Source: Acidobacteriota bacterium
GTDB lineage: Bacteria; Acidobacteriota; Terriglobia; Bryobacterales; Bryobacteraceae
Reading direction: 5' to 3'
NCBI GenBank assembly: GCA_003223115.1
Contig: QHXW01000482.1
Location: 1-37,744 of the forward strand
DNA length: 37,744 nt
Positions 18,028-27,497 of this stretch are shown here, in pieces; position 1 is the stretch's first letter; each line of letters begins with the position of its first letter. The notes beneath the pieces were generated by a model. That model was not told the origin of the DNA. It was given only the letters and a program-made list of their open reading frames with translations, and ran no database searches. Position numbers and translations under genes: made by a program.

Positions 18028-19778
18028 GGTTGGCTCCGGGCAACGGAGATGAGATTGAGTTGCTTCGAGGGATTTGCTCCTTCGTCGATCTCGAGCGCCT
18101 GTCCCAGGGTCTGATAAGGCTTTAAGAATTCAGGGTCCTGCCAGCTCCCCCACTCCAGTTTGTCAAATACATAAATCTTGTATTTTCCAGGGGTAAGGCC
18201 GACTAATTTGAAGTGTCCCTTCTGGTCAGTGAAGACCACACTGAAGAAGCTGAGCACCTGACTGTATTTTCCGTCCGGGGCAAGCAGGACGAAGGCGCGC
18301 GGGGTTTCAACGCCCGCATCAGTTTTTACGTCACCTTCAAGCGTGCCGCCGCGGGTGCTCAGAACGATCTGCAAGGCAGCGGTTGTCTCGGGCGTGATCG
18401 CCATCTCCTCGGTCAATACATCCTGATCGCCGAGTCTCATCGACTTGAGATAGCCTCCGTGTGGGATGGGAGTGACACCGATGTCCCAGATACCGGCAAC
18501 GACATTCTTGAGCACAAATGTTCCATCAGGTTTGGCGAGGGCCGCAGCAGGGCTGCCAAAAAGCGGAATTTCGTCGCCCGGTGACAACTGAATTTGATAC
18601 TTGGTGGCGCTTGCGCCGGTGTCCCCTTCAACCTTGAGAGTGCCGTAGAGATCGATCCCGGCGTCGAGTTTGATCGTCACGTTGTTATCGGCGCCTGCAT
18701 TGAGGTGTACTCGCGCGACGCCGCGATACGGTCGATCGCCTGCGGAGACATTGGCCACCAACAGGTAGTCACCGGGAATAAGCCCCCCGTTTTCAAAAGT
18801 GTAATTGGGCGGCCCGGCGCTCGCGCCGTACGTTATCTGATTTTGAGTGAGCGCATCTTGCGGGATGATCGATACCTGGATTTGGAAATCGGCTGGAAGG
18901 TCAGGAGGCGGAATGACGCTGCCGCGGAGCAGGACGGCAGAATTAGCCGGCAGTCGAAAATTAATTCCTTCGATTTCTTTGCCTGACGCGACTGTCAGCA
19001 CAGAGGCGTCGGTAATGCGGTCGGTTCCCGAGTAGAACTGCGCGCCGTATTGTGGCTGGGGCTGCGGTCCCGGCGGCTGGCTTGTTGCGATCACTTCAGA
19101 CTGAATCCGGAACGCTGGCCGATTGGCGGCCGTTGCCTTGACGATATAACGGCCCGGCAAGACATTGGTGATGCGGTATTCGCCCCGGTCATTGGTCTGC
19201 GCGCCGCTTGTCTGTGAGTACTTTCGCTTTCCGCGCGAGAACGAGTGTTCCCATAGCGCGACCGATGCTTGCTCCACCGGATCTCCGTCCTGGTCAACAA
19301 CCACGCCGGATATCGCGGCGACTGCGTCGAGGCGAAGGACAAAATTGTGACGCTGTTCTCCCGGTTCGAGCGTGATGATACCGGGCAGATGTTCCGGCGT
19401 GGCCGCGCCGTACCAAACGTGACGATAGCCCTCGCAATCCGCATGCAGTGTATATTTGCCGGGTGGAATGTGGGCGAAGGCGAAGCGGCCATCCGCGGAA
19501 GTGATCGCCTGGGCGTCGAGGGGCACAGTTTCGTCGGTGGACAGGTTGACCTGGGCCTTACGCAGCGGTGAGCCAGTGGCACGGTCGAGCACGATGCCAC
19601 TGATAAATGCGGGTGTTGGGACCTCTGATGAAGCGTTGTGTGGAGCCGCGGCTGCAACTGGGGGCTTTGCGCTTTCCGACTGCGCCCAAAGCGCTGGGCT
19701 CGCGAGCAAAATACACCACATCGCGAGCGAAATGTAGCAGACAAGGACGGCCGGCCGGATGTGGGGCCAAAGGCGCAT
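18024..19778 (-). CDS. Exported carboxypeptidase-regulatory-like domain protein (paralogue)
   Basis: A 584-residue protein with a signal-anchor-like start (VLVCYISLAMWCILLASPAL). A first regulatory-like sandwich (ISGIVLDRATGSPLRKAQVN, FAFAHIPPGKYTLHADCEGY) and a second (AISGVVVDQDGDPVEQASVA, YRITNVLPGRYIVKATAANR) follow, then several less regular units and a C-terminal FKLVGLTPGKYKIYVFDKLE with WQDPEFLKPYQTLGQALEID. The same final pattern occurs in the downstream gene, so the two are tandem duplicates of one ancestor. Their four-base overlap implies coupled translation and perhaps a shared complex. No catalytic motif is visible. A role in envelope adhesion or carbohydrate binding is only a guess. 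Confidence 0.85.
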   Translation of the reverse strand: MRLWPHIRPAVLVCYISLAMWCILLASPALWAQSESAKPPVAAAAPHNASSEVPTPAFISGIVLDRATGSPLRKAQVNLSTDETVPLDAQAITSADGRFAFAHIPPGKYTLHADCEGYRHVWYGAATPEHLPGIITLEPGEQRHNFVLRLDAVAAISGVVVDQDGDPVEQASVALWEHSFSRGKRKYSQTSGAQTNDRGEYRITNVLPGRYIVKATAANRPAFRIQSEVIATSQPPGPQPQPQYGAQFYSGTDRITDASVLTVASGKEIEGINFRLPANSAVLLRGSVIPPPDLPADFQIQVSIIPQDALTQNQITYGASAGPPNYTFENGGLIPGDYLLVANVSAGDRPYRGVARVHLNAGADNNVTIKLDAGIDLYGTLKVEGDTGASATKYQIQLSPGDEIPLFGSPAAALAKPDGTFVLKNVVAGIWDIGVTPIPHGGYLKSMRLGDQDVLTEEMAITPETTAALQIVLSTRGGTLEGDVKTDAGVETPRAFVLLAPDGKYSQVLSFFSVVFTDQKGHFKLVGLTPGKYKIYVFDKLEWGSWQDPEFLKPYQTLGQALEIDEGANPSKQLNLISVARSQP

Positions 19779-19884
19779 ACAACGGTCGCGTAATTAGACG
19801 CAGACTCGGCTACTAAGTTCCCACATTCCAGCGAGGGCAGTCGCTATCCACGCGGGCGGCTCTCATGTAGTAAAGTGGCGCATC

Positions 19885-20652
19885 ATGCGATTTGTTCGAT
19901 TCGGTCTGCTATGCGCGCTCCTCGAGTGCCTTGCAGCGCCGCAAAGCAGAAGCACCTCGAGTGTCTACGCCACGGCGAAGCGGCCTCGCGCTCTGGCGCT
20001 TATCGGCGATCGCTATCACAGCCCCATCTATATTCGCGACAATCTGGCGCCGGCGCTGCTGCGCGAGAACATCCCGGTGACATTTATCGAAAATGTCGAA
20101 GCTCTGAACGCGGAATCGCTGCTCGATTATCAGTTGCTGATCATCCTGCGCGACGGAATGAATTGGCCCAACGGTTATGACAAACCTCACGTGCAGTGGA
20201 TGACCGATTGGCAACAGCAGGCCATTTGGGATTTCGTTAACGACGGCGGCGGTTTTCTCGCGCTGCATAATGCGCAAGGGATCTATCCGCCTGGCGGACT
20301 CTACTATAAGCTCTTCGGCGGAGATTACGGCGACCACCCGAAACCTTACGTATTTACAGTGCGGGTAGAGAACAGGAGTCATCCGATCACCGCGGGCGTC
20401 GAAGATTTCGAAATTTTCGACGAGCAGCACATGGTGAAGTACTACCTGGACCGCGAGCATCTGCTATTGCGGTCCGTCGCGCGCGACAATGCCGAGAGCG
20501 AAGCCGGCTGGTGGCGAGAGGCCGGGAAAGGCCGCTTTTGTTATCTTGCGCCGGGCCACACGCCCGAAGCTCTGGGCCATCCCATGATGCAGCGGCTTAT
20601 TCGAAACGCGGTAAACTGGCTGCTGCGGCTGAATGAGGCTTCCAAACCGTAA
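19885..20652 (+). CDS. Exported ThuA-domain protein
   Basis: A 255-residue protein with a short signal peptide (FVRFGLLCALLECLAAP) and one ThuA-like domain, a glutamine-amidotransferase-like fold. Recognisable parts are ALALIGDRYHSPIYIRDNLA, DFVNDGGGFLALHNAQGIYP, HPITAGVEDFEIFDEQHMVK, KGRFCYLAPGHTPEALGHPM and the closing RLIRNAVNWLL. ThuA proteins are linked to trehalose and other sugar utilisation in rhizobia, and many secreted relatives occur in Planctomycetes and Acidobacteria without known activity. It is divergent from the carboxypeptidase-regulatory-like pair and 70 bases before the OmpA-type gene. Confidence 0.88.
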   Translation: MRFVRFGLLCALLECLAAPQSRSTSSVYATAKRPRALALIGDRYHSPIYIRDNLAPALLRENIPVTFIENVEALNAESLLDYQLLIILRDGMNWPNGYDKPHVQWMTDWQQQAIWDFVNDGGGFLALHNAQGIYPPGGLYYKLFGGDYGDHPKPYVFTVRVENRSHPITAGVEDFEIFDEQHMVKYYLDREHLLLRSVARDNAESEAGWWREAGKGRFCYLAPGHTPEALGHPMMQRLIRNAVNWLLRLNEASKP

Positions 20653-20722
20653 GCCCAATGAAGTACGCGTTCGGCCGATGGACGGCAATTGATTTTGCAC
20701 GATTGGGGGGGGCTATTTGCGT

Positions 20723-22363
20723 ATGCGCACAATTGCGATTTTTCTCGCGTTTTGCGGCTTTGTCTGCGCCCAGGAGCCGAATCCAACGCAGAATCTTGCG
20801 AACCAGACCCCTAACGGGCCTATGCCGATTTTTCGCGTGACCGTTGTGTCGCGGACGGTGAAGGCGATCAATTATCACCACCGTATGGGATCGACGAACG
20901 TGGATTTCCGCGGCACGGAGCTGATGCCGGAAGCGCGCGGTAACGCAAGGGTCGATAGCCGGACCGGTTCAACCAAGCTCGAGGTCCATACCAGCCATAT
21001 GCAGCCGGCCCAAAAATACGGGCCGGAATATCTCACTTATGTCTTGTGGGCTGTGACACCGGAGGGCCGCGCCAACAACCTGGGTGAACTGGTGGTTGAC
21101 GGCGATCACAGCAATTTGCTCGCAACCACTGAATTGCAGGCCTTCGGGCTGATCGTGACGGCGGAGCCGTATTACGCCGTGACCCAGCCAAGCGACGTCG
21201 TGGTGATGGAGAACTTCATCCGCACCGACACTACCGGAACTTTTGAAGAAGTGGACGCGAAGTATGAGCTGCTGAAACGGGGCCAGTACGTGATGAACGT
21301 AACGCCCGCCAGCCTGGAATACCGGGACAAGAGCGTACCGCTGCAGTTGCTGGAAGCGCGTAACGCCATCTCGATCGCGCGCGCGGCGGGCGCCGAAAAT
21401 TATGCGTCGGATACGTTGCAAAAAGGCCTAATCGATCTGAGAAACTCCGAAGGTTACTACCGCAGCCGCGGATCGAAGAAGTCGCTCGAGACAACTGCGC
21501 GTGAAGCCACGCAGATGGCTGAAGATGCGCGCATTATCACGTTGAGAAAGCTGGACGAGGAGCGCCTGGCGCAAGAACGCGCTGCGGCCGCCGAACGCGA
21601 AGCGCATGCGAAAGCTCAGGCGCAACAAGCCGAGCAGCAGGCCCAGGAACAGACCCGTCTGAAGGTGCAAGCTGAAGCTGAGTCGCAGCGTCTTGCTCAA
21701 CAACGCGCGGCCGCCGAACAGTCCAAGCGCGAAGCCGAAGAAGCGACTCAGCGTGCGGTGCAGCAGAAAGCGGAGGCCGATACTGCCCGTGCCGCCGCAT
21801 TGCAGCAACAGCAGCAGGCTGAGGCCGAGACCGAACGTGCCCGATTAGCCGCCCGGGAGGCCGAAGCCGCCCGCCAGCAAGCTGAAAACGACAAAGAGCA
21901 GATGCGCCAGCGCCTGTTACAGCAGCTTAACGTGATTCTCGAGACACGCGACAGCGCTCGCGGCTTGATCGTGAATATGTCTGACGTTTTGTTCGACTTC
22001 AACAAGGCGACCTTGAAGCCAGGCGCACGGGAGAAGCTGGCCAAAGTTGCCGGCATTGTTCTGGCTTATCCAGGTTTGAGGCTGGCTCTTGAAGGGCACA
22101 CCGATAGCATTGGCAGCGACCAATACAATATGGTCCTTTCGGAGAAGCGTGCTGAATCCGTTCGCGACTATCTCATCGTCCAAGGTGTTCCTGCGGCGTC
22201 CACCACGTCGCAAGCTTTCGGTAAAGCCGATCCGGTGGCATCGAACGCCAACGCAGCCGGACGTCAGCGCAACCGGCGAGTCGAAATGGTGGTGTCGGGC
22301 GAGGTCATCGGAACGCAGATCTCTCCGTTGCGAACGCCCGAGCCCGTGAGCCCGCAGCCATAA
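20723..22363 (+). CDS. Exported OmpA-family protein with long coiled coil
   Basis: About 546 residues: signal peptide (TIAIFLAFCGFVCAQ), an N-terminal beta-rich domain to about residue 210, and a short helical region (LQLLEARNAISIARAAGAEN, LIDLRNSEGYYRSRGSKKSL) resembling DUF4398. A 130-residue Ala/Gln/Glu-rich coiled coil follows, then a C-terminal OmpA domain (VLFDFNKATLKPGAREKLAK, LEGHTDSIGSDQYN, LSEKRAESVRDYL, NRRVEM) that binds peptidoglycan. It is probably a periplasmic or outer-membrane protein tethering the envelope. ATG 20723 is chosen over TTG 20717 because the G-rich ribosome site (20705-20712) is then properly spaced. The motifs in the OmpA domain are complete. Confidence 0.88.
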   Translation: MRTIAIFLAFCGFVCAQEPNPTQNLANQTPNGPMPIFRVTVVSRTVKAINYHHRMGSTNVDFRGTELMPEARGNARVDSRTGSTKLEVHTSHMQPAQKYGPEYLTYVLWAVTPEGRANNLGELVVDGDHSNLLATTELQAFGLIVTAEPYYAVTQPSDVVVMENFIRTDTTGTFEEVDAKYELLKRGQYVMNVTPASLEYRDKSVPLQLLEARNAISIARAAGAENYASDTLQKGLIDLRNSEGYYRSRGSKKSLETTAREATQMAEDARIITLRKLDEERLAQERAAAAEREAHAKAQAQQAEQQAQEQTRLKVQAEAESQRLAQQRAAAEQSKREAEEATQRAVQQKAEADTARAAALQQQQQAEAETERARLAAREAEAARQQAENDKEQMRQRLLQQLNVILETRDSARGLIVNMSDVLFDFNKATLKPGAREKLAKVAGIVLAYPGLRLALEGHTDSIGSDQYNMVLSEKRAESVRDYLIVQGVPAASTTSQAFGKADPVASNANAAGRQRNRRVEMVVSGEVIGTQISPLRTPEPVSPQP

Positions 22364-22370
22364 TTCAACA

Positions 22371-22438
22371 GCACGACCGGCGGAAGCCGGATAGGACGCG
22401 GGTCCTGGATGCCCACTGCGGGCACGACCGGCGGAAGC
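22371..22438. repeat. 17-bp direct repeat pair
   Basis: GCACGACCGGCGGAAGC occurs at 22371-22387 and again at 22422-22438, in the gap between the OmpA-type gene and the convergent permease remnant. The spacing is 51 bases. No gene lies here. It may be part of a degenerate intergenic repeat. Confidence 0.75.
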
Positions 22439-22524
22439 TCTGACAAGGCGCGGACGCGGCGCCGGTCCCACCCACGCGGATTCGTACAGGCGAAGATCAC
22501 CGCTCGCTGACGGTCGCTCGGATT

Positions 22525-24164
22525 TTATTCGTGTCTCAGGGCTTCGAGGGGATCAAATCTTTACAGCGCGGCGAGTGGGCACCCAGCACGCCAATAGCGC
22601 GACACTCGCGAATAACAGTCCGACGCCGATCAATGTGGATGGATCGCTAGGCTCCACTTCAAAAAGGAAGACCTTCAGGACGCGTGACAACACAACCGCA
22701 GCCACAACGCCTGAAATCACACCGCCCGCGATCAAGCGAAATCCCTCCGCGAAAACCAGATTCCGAATGTCTCGCTGCTGAGCGCCGACCGCGGTGCAAA
22801 TGGCGATTTCGCGCCGGCGAGAAGTGACGGACAGCGAAAGCACTCCATAGATACGACCAGGGTCAACACGCTGCCGACGAGCGAGAACCCGACCAGCAGT
22901 TGCATGGCGAAGGTGCGGGAGCCGAGCGAATCGCTGCGAATTTGTTCCATCGTCTTCACGTTTTCAACGGCGACGGTCGGATCTACCGATCGCAGCTCGC
23001 GCTGGACAACGGCGCCGAGAGCGCGCGGGTCTGCCGCCGTGCGGATAACCAGATGTTTGGGAAACGCACCGGCCTGCCATAACGAAAGATAAATCTCCGG
23101 CTCGGGTGTCTGGGTCAAGTCGTCTGTGCGACCATTGCTCATCACGCCGATGATTTCGGTGGCCGGCTGCTGGCGGCCGCGGAACCAGATCTTCTTCCTG
23201 ATCGGATGGGCTTGGGGAAGGTAACGATCCGCGAAAGCCTGGTTGACGACGGCCACGTTCAGCGACTTGCTGTTATCGGTCGAACGGAAGTCTCGTCCAT
23301 CAATAAGCCTAAGCCCAAGAAGCTTGAAGTAATCCGGCGTGACGGACCGCAGCGGCAACGAGATCCTGTCGCTGGTCTTGCTGGCTGCCGGCTGCCCTTC
23401 GATTTTCGACTGTCCCGAGCCAATTATTGCCGGTCAGAAGAACGCCCCACGCGAAAGCGGCATGCTGCACTGCGGGAAGCGCTGATACGCGCTCCAACGC
23501 CCGATGATGAAAGGCAGACCAGTCCCCCTTCACGGCCGGCACACTCATCGTCAAGATATGTCCGGTGTTGTAACCGGATTGCACTTTGGACAGGTTGATC
23601 ATAGTTCGATTCAGGACCGGCGCTTTTGAGCACTTCCATGGGATCGAGCAAGGATGCGCGAGGGCGGGGAAGAGCCCGGCCAGAAGCGCGGCCAAGACCG
23701 CCGAGACGAGTCCACAGGCAAGCACAGGCCAGCCTGTCGTAACGGCATCTAGCTAGACGCGGGATCGCGTGTCCACCAATCAGCTTGAACAGTTTGACGA
23801 CGGCAAACGCCAGGCCCGCGCCGAACGCGCCGCCCAAAAGAGCCAGCAGCAAACTCTCCGTGGATACTTGCCGGAAGAGCGCAACTCTCCGTACTCCGAG
23901 GGCGGTACGGACTGCGTATTCCTGTTGCCGCTGAAGCCCGCGCACCAGCAGCAGGGCCGCGGCATTCCCACACGCGATCAGAAGTACGAGCGCAGCCGCG
24001 CCTAACAGGGGCAGGAGGATGCGACTGCCGTCGCGGTTCATTTCGGCAGTCAGGGATTGCACGCGAGGAGTGATGCCTTCAAAGTCGTGGTCGGTGTTTA
24101 TATGGCGGTAGCGTTCTCGATAGCGGTCTTGATAGACTGAAAATGCTTCCTTGGTTCCCCTCAC
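22525..24164 (-). pseudogene. Truncated, multiply frameshifted ADOP permease
   Basis: Pieces in different minus-strand frames together give the last two thirds of an ADOP/MacB-type permease. They are LIACGNAAALLLVRGLQRQQ with RTALGVRRVALFRQ (24100-23800), then ACGLVSAVLAALLAGLFPAL, SGYNTGHILTMSVPAVKGDW, VTPDYFKLLGLRLIDGRDF, AVVNQAFADRYLP, RREIAICTAVGAQQRDIRNL and VPTRRAVKI. The normal ending DPLEALRHE is one frame over, with its stop at 22525-22527. At least five frame changes are needed. The first roughly 270 residues are absent: homology stops at 24164, one base from the tRNA-His gene. It is a distinct copy from the permease at 2488. Confidence 0.85.
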
Positions 24165-24241
24165 GGTGGGTGTAGCTCAGCTGGTAGAGCGCTGGATTGT
24201 GGTTCCAGTGGCCGAGGGTTCAAATCCCTCCACCCACCCCA
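24165..24241 (+). tRNA. tRNA-His (GTG anticodon)
   Basis: A full cloverleaf is visible. The acceptor stem is GTGGGTG (24166-24172) with CACCCAC (24231-24237), the D stem GCTC/GAGC, and the anticodon stem CTGGA/TCCAG with a loop carrying GTG at 24199-24201. The T arm is GAGGG-TTCAAAT-CCCTC. The extra 5' G at 24165 faces C at 24238, the tRNA-His identity pair, and CCA is encoded (24239-24241). An integrase fragment follows 14 bases later, the usual arrangement for tRNA-targeted islands. The 5' side directly abuts the truncated permease and no clear promoter was seen there. Confidence 0.96.
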
Positions 24242-24255
24242 ATGAAACCAATGGT

Positions 24256-24579
24256 TTAGGACGGCCGCGAGGCTTTCCCTGCCGGTTCTGTCACGGTTTT
24301 TGTAACGGTTCGGAATTCCTGGAAGTAGCGCTCAAGCTTCCGACCCGCATCGCGGACGTCCCTGTCGCTGCTCATGGCATAGCTCCAGTAGATCGCTTCC
24401 GTCTTGTGGCCGCTGATCGCCATGGCGGTCTTCCGTGGAATACCGGCGCGCTCCATGTTGCGCACCGCGGAACGCCTCAAGTCGTGGAAAAGTAAGCCCG
24501 GTACACCAGCCCGCCTGCAGGCAGACGCCCAGGCCTTGCGGAAAGGGAAGTAAATGCTGCGCCTCTTATTCCCATACAT
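24256..24579 (-). pseudogene. Tyrosine integrase, C-terminal fragment
   Basis: About 107 residues corresponding to the end of a phage-type tyrosine recombinase catalytic domain: FRKAWASACRRAGVPGLLFH, HDLRRSAVRNMERAGIPRKT (HxxR box), AMAISGHKTEAIYWSY (GH box and the nucleophilic Tyr region) and a tail LERYFQEF. The N-terminal arm-binding and core-binding domains and the first catalytic Arg/Lys are missing, and an upstream stop lies a few codons before 24579. Its stop codon is 14 bases from the tRNA-His 3' end, with the gene pointing toward the tRNA, as for islands integrated at tRNA genes. It is inactive as read. Confidence 0.8.
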
Positions 24580-24762
24580 TGACAGGCTCTTTCGCTTGGG
24601 AATGCGAATCGAAGGTCAAGGACACAGCCAGAGCCCTGCGGCTGCAACTGTATCGTTCCATAAACGCCGACTTGAGCTCGCGCATTAGCGGTGAATCGCT
24701 GCCGACCGCGTGGCTGGAATCACCGCAGCGCTGCGGCGGTTAAGGATCGCTACGTAGTCATG

Positions 24763-26940
24763 CTATTGCATATGGATGTGAAACGGTTCACTTAGCGCGG
24801 GACCGACTTGAAGCTGAAAGCCGTCACGCTTCGGTAGACGGAAATTCACTTGAGTGACCCCCTGGACCATCCCGTTGCCGTCGCCAGCGTACAGCACTTC
24901 AAGCGAGTCCTGGTTGCCGAGTTCTACGTTCGCCGCGCCAAGCACGGAAACGGGAAGCTGCGGCGTTAGCAACGGGCCTAAAGACGAGGGAATAATCTGC
25001 CCGTCTGGCTGCGCCCCTGGGGCTGACACGCCCGCGCCGGTCGCCCAAACGCTGACAATCGAGTCGGGCGCCGCCGGATGGCTTTCGGAATTTAGGGTGC
25101 CGTCCTGATTTACTGCCATTGCGAACTTCGTCCCCGGATAGCGGAACACCTGTGGTTGCGACAGATGCACCAGAAATGTCAACCCAGCGATGTTTCCACC
25201 CGGTGTGACGATTTGGACCACAGTTGATTCGCGCCCATAAACGCCCTCCGGAACGATAGCATTAATTTGCGTTGGTCCAACGTAAAGCAGAGGCGCGGCA
25301 ATCCCGTCAAAGAAGACCTGAACACCACCCAGGGATGTGGACACGAGGCTGATCTCGCCTTCGGTTATCACGTGTGCGCCCAAAGGATTCGCGGGCCCCA
25401 CGCCAACGCCATAGAAGGAGATCAATTCCAGGGGCGCCACCACGCCGGAAACTTGGGATGCACCGGAGTTCGCCATTCCCACTATTGATGGTCCTTGTCC
25501 AGGCGAGGCGATGAGCAGTGATCCAGCTTCGCCCAACGTCACAATGGCTCCTTGCTCTGTCGCGACAATTGCCATCCCGGCAGCGCCAAGAGGCGCCGTT
25601 GTTGCGCTGATGAGGCTAGTGCCGTCGGAAGATAAGCCGACAGTGTATAGCGGACCCAGAGCTGCAGTACCGGCTGCCAGCGGAAGCTTCGTTGGATCCG
25701 ACCCGCCAGTCACCCAAATCGTTCCCTGTGCGTCAACGGTTATCGATTTCACGGCACTCACTAATCCATCAGTAACGTAGCCCAGGTACGTGGCGAAGAC
25801 TAGTCGCTGGCCTGAGGAGTCCAACTTCGCCACAAACCCTCCTCCTCCAGGGCCGGGAATGTCAGGTTGCAAAGCGCCCGGAGTGACGGCCAAGCCGTTC
25901 GGAGCTATGCCGCCAACAATCACGCCGCCGTCACCAGCAACCGCCATCGTCGATATGGAAACGCCAGTTAAGGAGTCTAAGTACGAGTCAGTGAACGGTG
26001 TCACATATGTTGCCCATGCCAGCTTGGACCCGTCTGCGGTCAGTTTCGCCAGATAGCCAGTTGTCCCTCCCTCTGCGCACATCCTACATTGCGGCATGAA
26101 GGCTCCGGCAGTAACCGGCAAATTTGCGTCGGTATTTCCCGCTATAACGACAGCTCCGGTTGGGTCCAGGGTCATCGCAGATAATCCCGTGTACGCTGCT
26201 CTGCAAATGGGACCGTGGGGACCGGCGCTGCACACTGTTCCGCTTGCGCCGAAATAGGTCGAGAAGATGAGCCTCGTGCCGTCCGCCGAGATTTCACTGA
26301 CAAACGCGTAGGTCGGCGTGCCTGAGAAGTCAGGTTGGGGAGGTTCCGTCTGGAAAGCGTCCTTCGTAACAGGAAAGTCGGTGGCGTTCGTGGTTCCGGA
26401 GACGTAGATGTTTCCGCTCCGATCGAATGCCAAACCGACGCCGGTGGACAATGCGCTATCCAACACACCCGTGGCACCGCCTCCGAGTACGGTCGAAAAC
26501 AGGATGTGCTGCAGTTGGGAGTCAATCTTCACGACAAACGCCCCCTGATTCTGTGGCACCGCGAGTACAGGGCGCACTAACGGAAAATCAGCGGAGTAAG
26601 CCGTCCCAACAATCACCAGATTTCCCTGCGCATCCGCCGACGCTCCAGACACCGTATCCGCAAGGTAAAGGCCGCTGCCGCCGAAATCAAAACTCTCCAG
26701 CACATTGCCTGCAGGATCGGTCTTACTCACGTGAATTTGCGGACGGCCCCACGGCTTGATGATCGTGGACACCACAAACAGATTCCCCGTGCTGTCCGCC
26801 GCTAATATTTTCGAGTGGCCCCGGTCGCCAACGTCCACGTAGCGTGCCACCACGTGGTTTGCACTGGGCTGGGTCGAATTGGACACAGCCAACGTGGCCG
26901 TCAGACCCAATAACGCCAAAAGACTGCATACCATTTGCAT
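24763..26940 (-). CDS. Exported SBBP-repeat protein with Solibacter-type C-terminal domain
   Basis: About 725 residues. ATG 26940 is chosen because GAGGAG stands at proper distance before it; the frame extends to TTG 26955, but that codon overlaps the ribosome site. After a signal peptide (MVCSLLALLGLTATLAV) come beta-propeller-like SBBP repeats, for example SADFPLVRPVLAVPQNQGAF, ILFSTVLGGG, GNIYVSGTTNATDFPVTKDA and LIFSTYFG. From about residue 490 the domain found in many Solibacter exported proteins follows (LELISFYGVGVGPANPLGAH, PLLYVGPTQINAIVPEGVYG, VSVWATGAG, VTQVNFRLP). It is probably a secreted or surface protein; its ligand is unknown. It is the first intact gene on the tRNA side of the island. 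Confidence 0.88.
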   Translation of the reverse strand: MQMVCSLLALLGLTATLAVSNSTQPSANHVVARYVDVGDRGHSKILAADSTGNLFVVSTIIKPWGRPQIHVSKTDPAGNVLESFDFGGSGLYLADTVSGASADAQGNLVIVGTAYSADFPLVRPVLAVPQNQGAFVVKIDSQLQHILFSTVLGGGATGVLDSALSTGVGLAFDRSGNIYVSGTTNATDFPVTKDAFQTEPPQPDFSGTPTYAFVSEISADGTRLIFSTYFGASGTVCSAGPHGPICRAAYTGLSAMTLDPTGAVVIAGNTDANLPVTAGAFMPQCRMCAEGGTTGYLAKLTADGSKLAWATYVTPFTDSYLDSLTGVSISTMAVAGDGGVIVGGIAPNGLAVTPGALQPDIPGPGGGGFVAKLDSSGQRLVFATYLGYVTDGLVSAVKSITVDAQGTIWVTGGSDPTKLPLAAGTAALGPLYTVGLSSDGTSLISATTAPLGAAGMAIVATEQGAIVTLGEAGSLLIASPGQGPSIVGMANSGASQVSGVVAPLELISFYGVGVGPANPLGAHVITEGEISLVSTSLGGVQVFFDGIAAPLLYVGPTQINAIVPEGVYGRESTVVQIVTPGGNIAGLTFLVHLSQPQVFRYPGTKFAMAVNQDGTLNSESHPAAPDSIVSVWATGAGVSAPGAQPDGQIIPSSLGPLLTPQLPVSVLGAANVELGNQDSLEVLYAGDGNGMVQGVTQVNFRLPKRDGFQLQVGPALSEPFHIHMQ

Positions 26941-27497
26941 GAATTTTCTCCTCAAAGGATTCGGTTTACTTCAGAAAGTGAGAGAAACCCGAGCGAGGGC
27001 TCGATCGAGCACCTGCACGAACTCGACCCTTTTGAGAACCAGGCTGTTTGTCGCGTCATGTCGACACTGTCGCGCTTTGAGGAGCCAACCGGAATCCACG
27101 GAAGGTAACTTTCGTCGCGACGATGTTTGGTCCGGAAGAGAGCCGGCAGTGCGGCTTGCCGGGTCACGCCGATGTCGGATGGACAAGCCACTTGCACCCT
27201 ACTAGCTCGCCCTTTTCTTTATTATACCTCTCTCAGGAGTAGCAGTAAACCATGGCAGTGTATTCCCATGCCACATTCTCATGTAGTCTCCAATCGATGC
27301 TCGGCGGCCACTTTTCATGTTTCTTCGACCACCGATACGTTTTTCTTCGACCACCGATACGTTCTTCGCGCCCGTCGTTCGAAGGCAGTGGGAACATTAA
27401 GATTCGCCATCGTGATGGCACTCGGATCGTATTCCTGCGGGAACTGTGAGTAGGATCTCGCACTGCCTATTCTGCGCGCCACTCGTTAGCGCGTCCA
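26941..27497. other. Intergenic region with a tandem repeat, no gene
   Basis: About 560 bases between two minus-strand genes. Apart from the 22-base tandem duplication at 27321-27364 I see no supported gene. A frame at 27233-27463 on the minus strand covers the repeat but has arbitrary composition (Arg/Trp-rich). The ribosome site of the SBBP-repeat gene lies at the left edge. Confidence 0.5.
27321..27364. repeat. 22-bp tandem duplication
   Basis: Two adjacent 22-base units (27321-27342 and 27343-27364) share TTCTTCGACCACCGATACGT and differ only in the last base. They are intergenic and have no dyad symmetry, so a simple duplication or a pair of protein-binding boxes are both possible. Confidence 0.9.

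Noticed and set aside
24549-24743. Plus-strand tail reading YSHTLTGSFAWECESK and onward
   Set aside because: It looks faintly like the end of a recombinase or other gene, but overlaps the integrase fragment and no domain could be recognised.
27233-27463. 76-codon minus-strand frame
   Set aside because: It runs through a tandem repeat, has no ribosome site and an unnatural composition.
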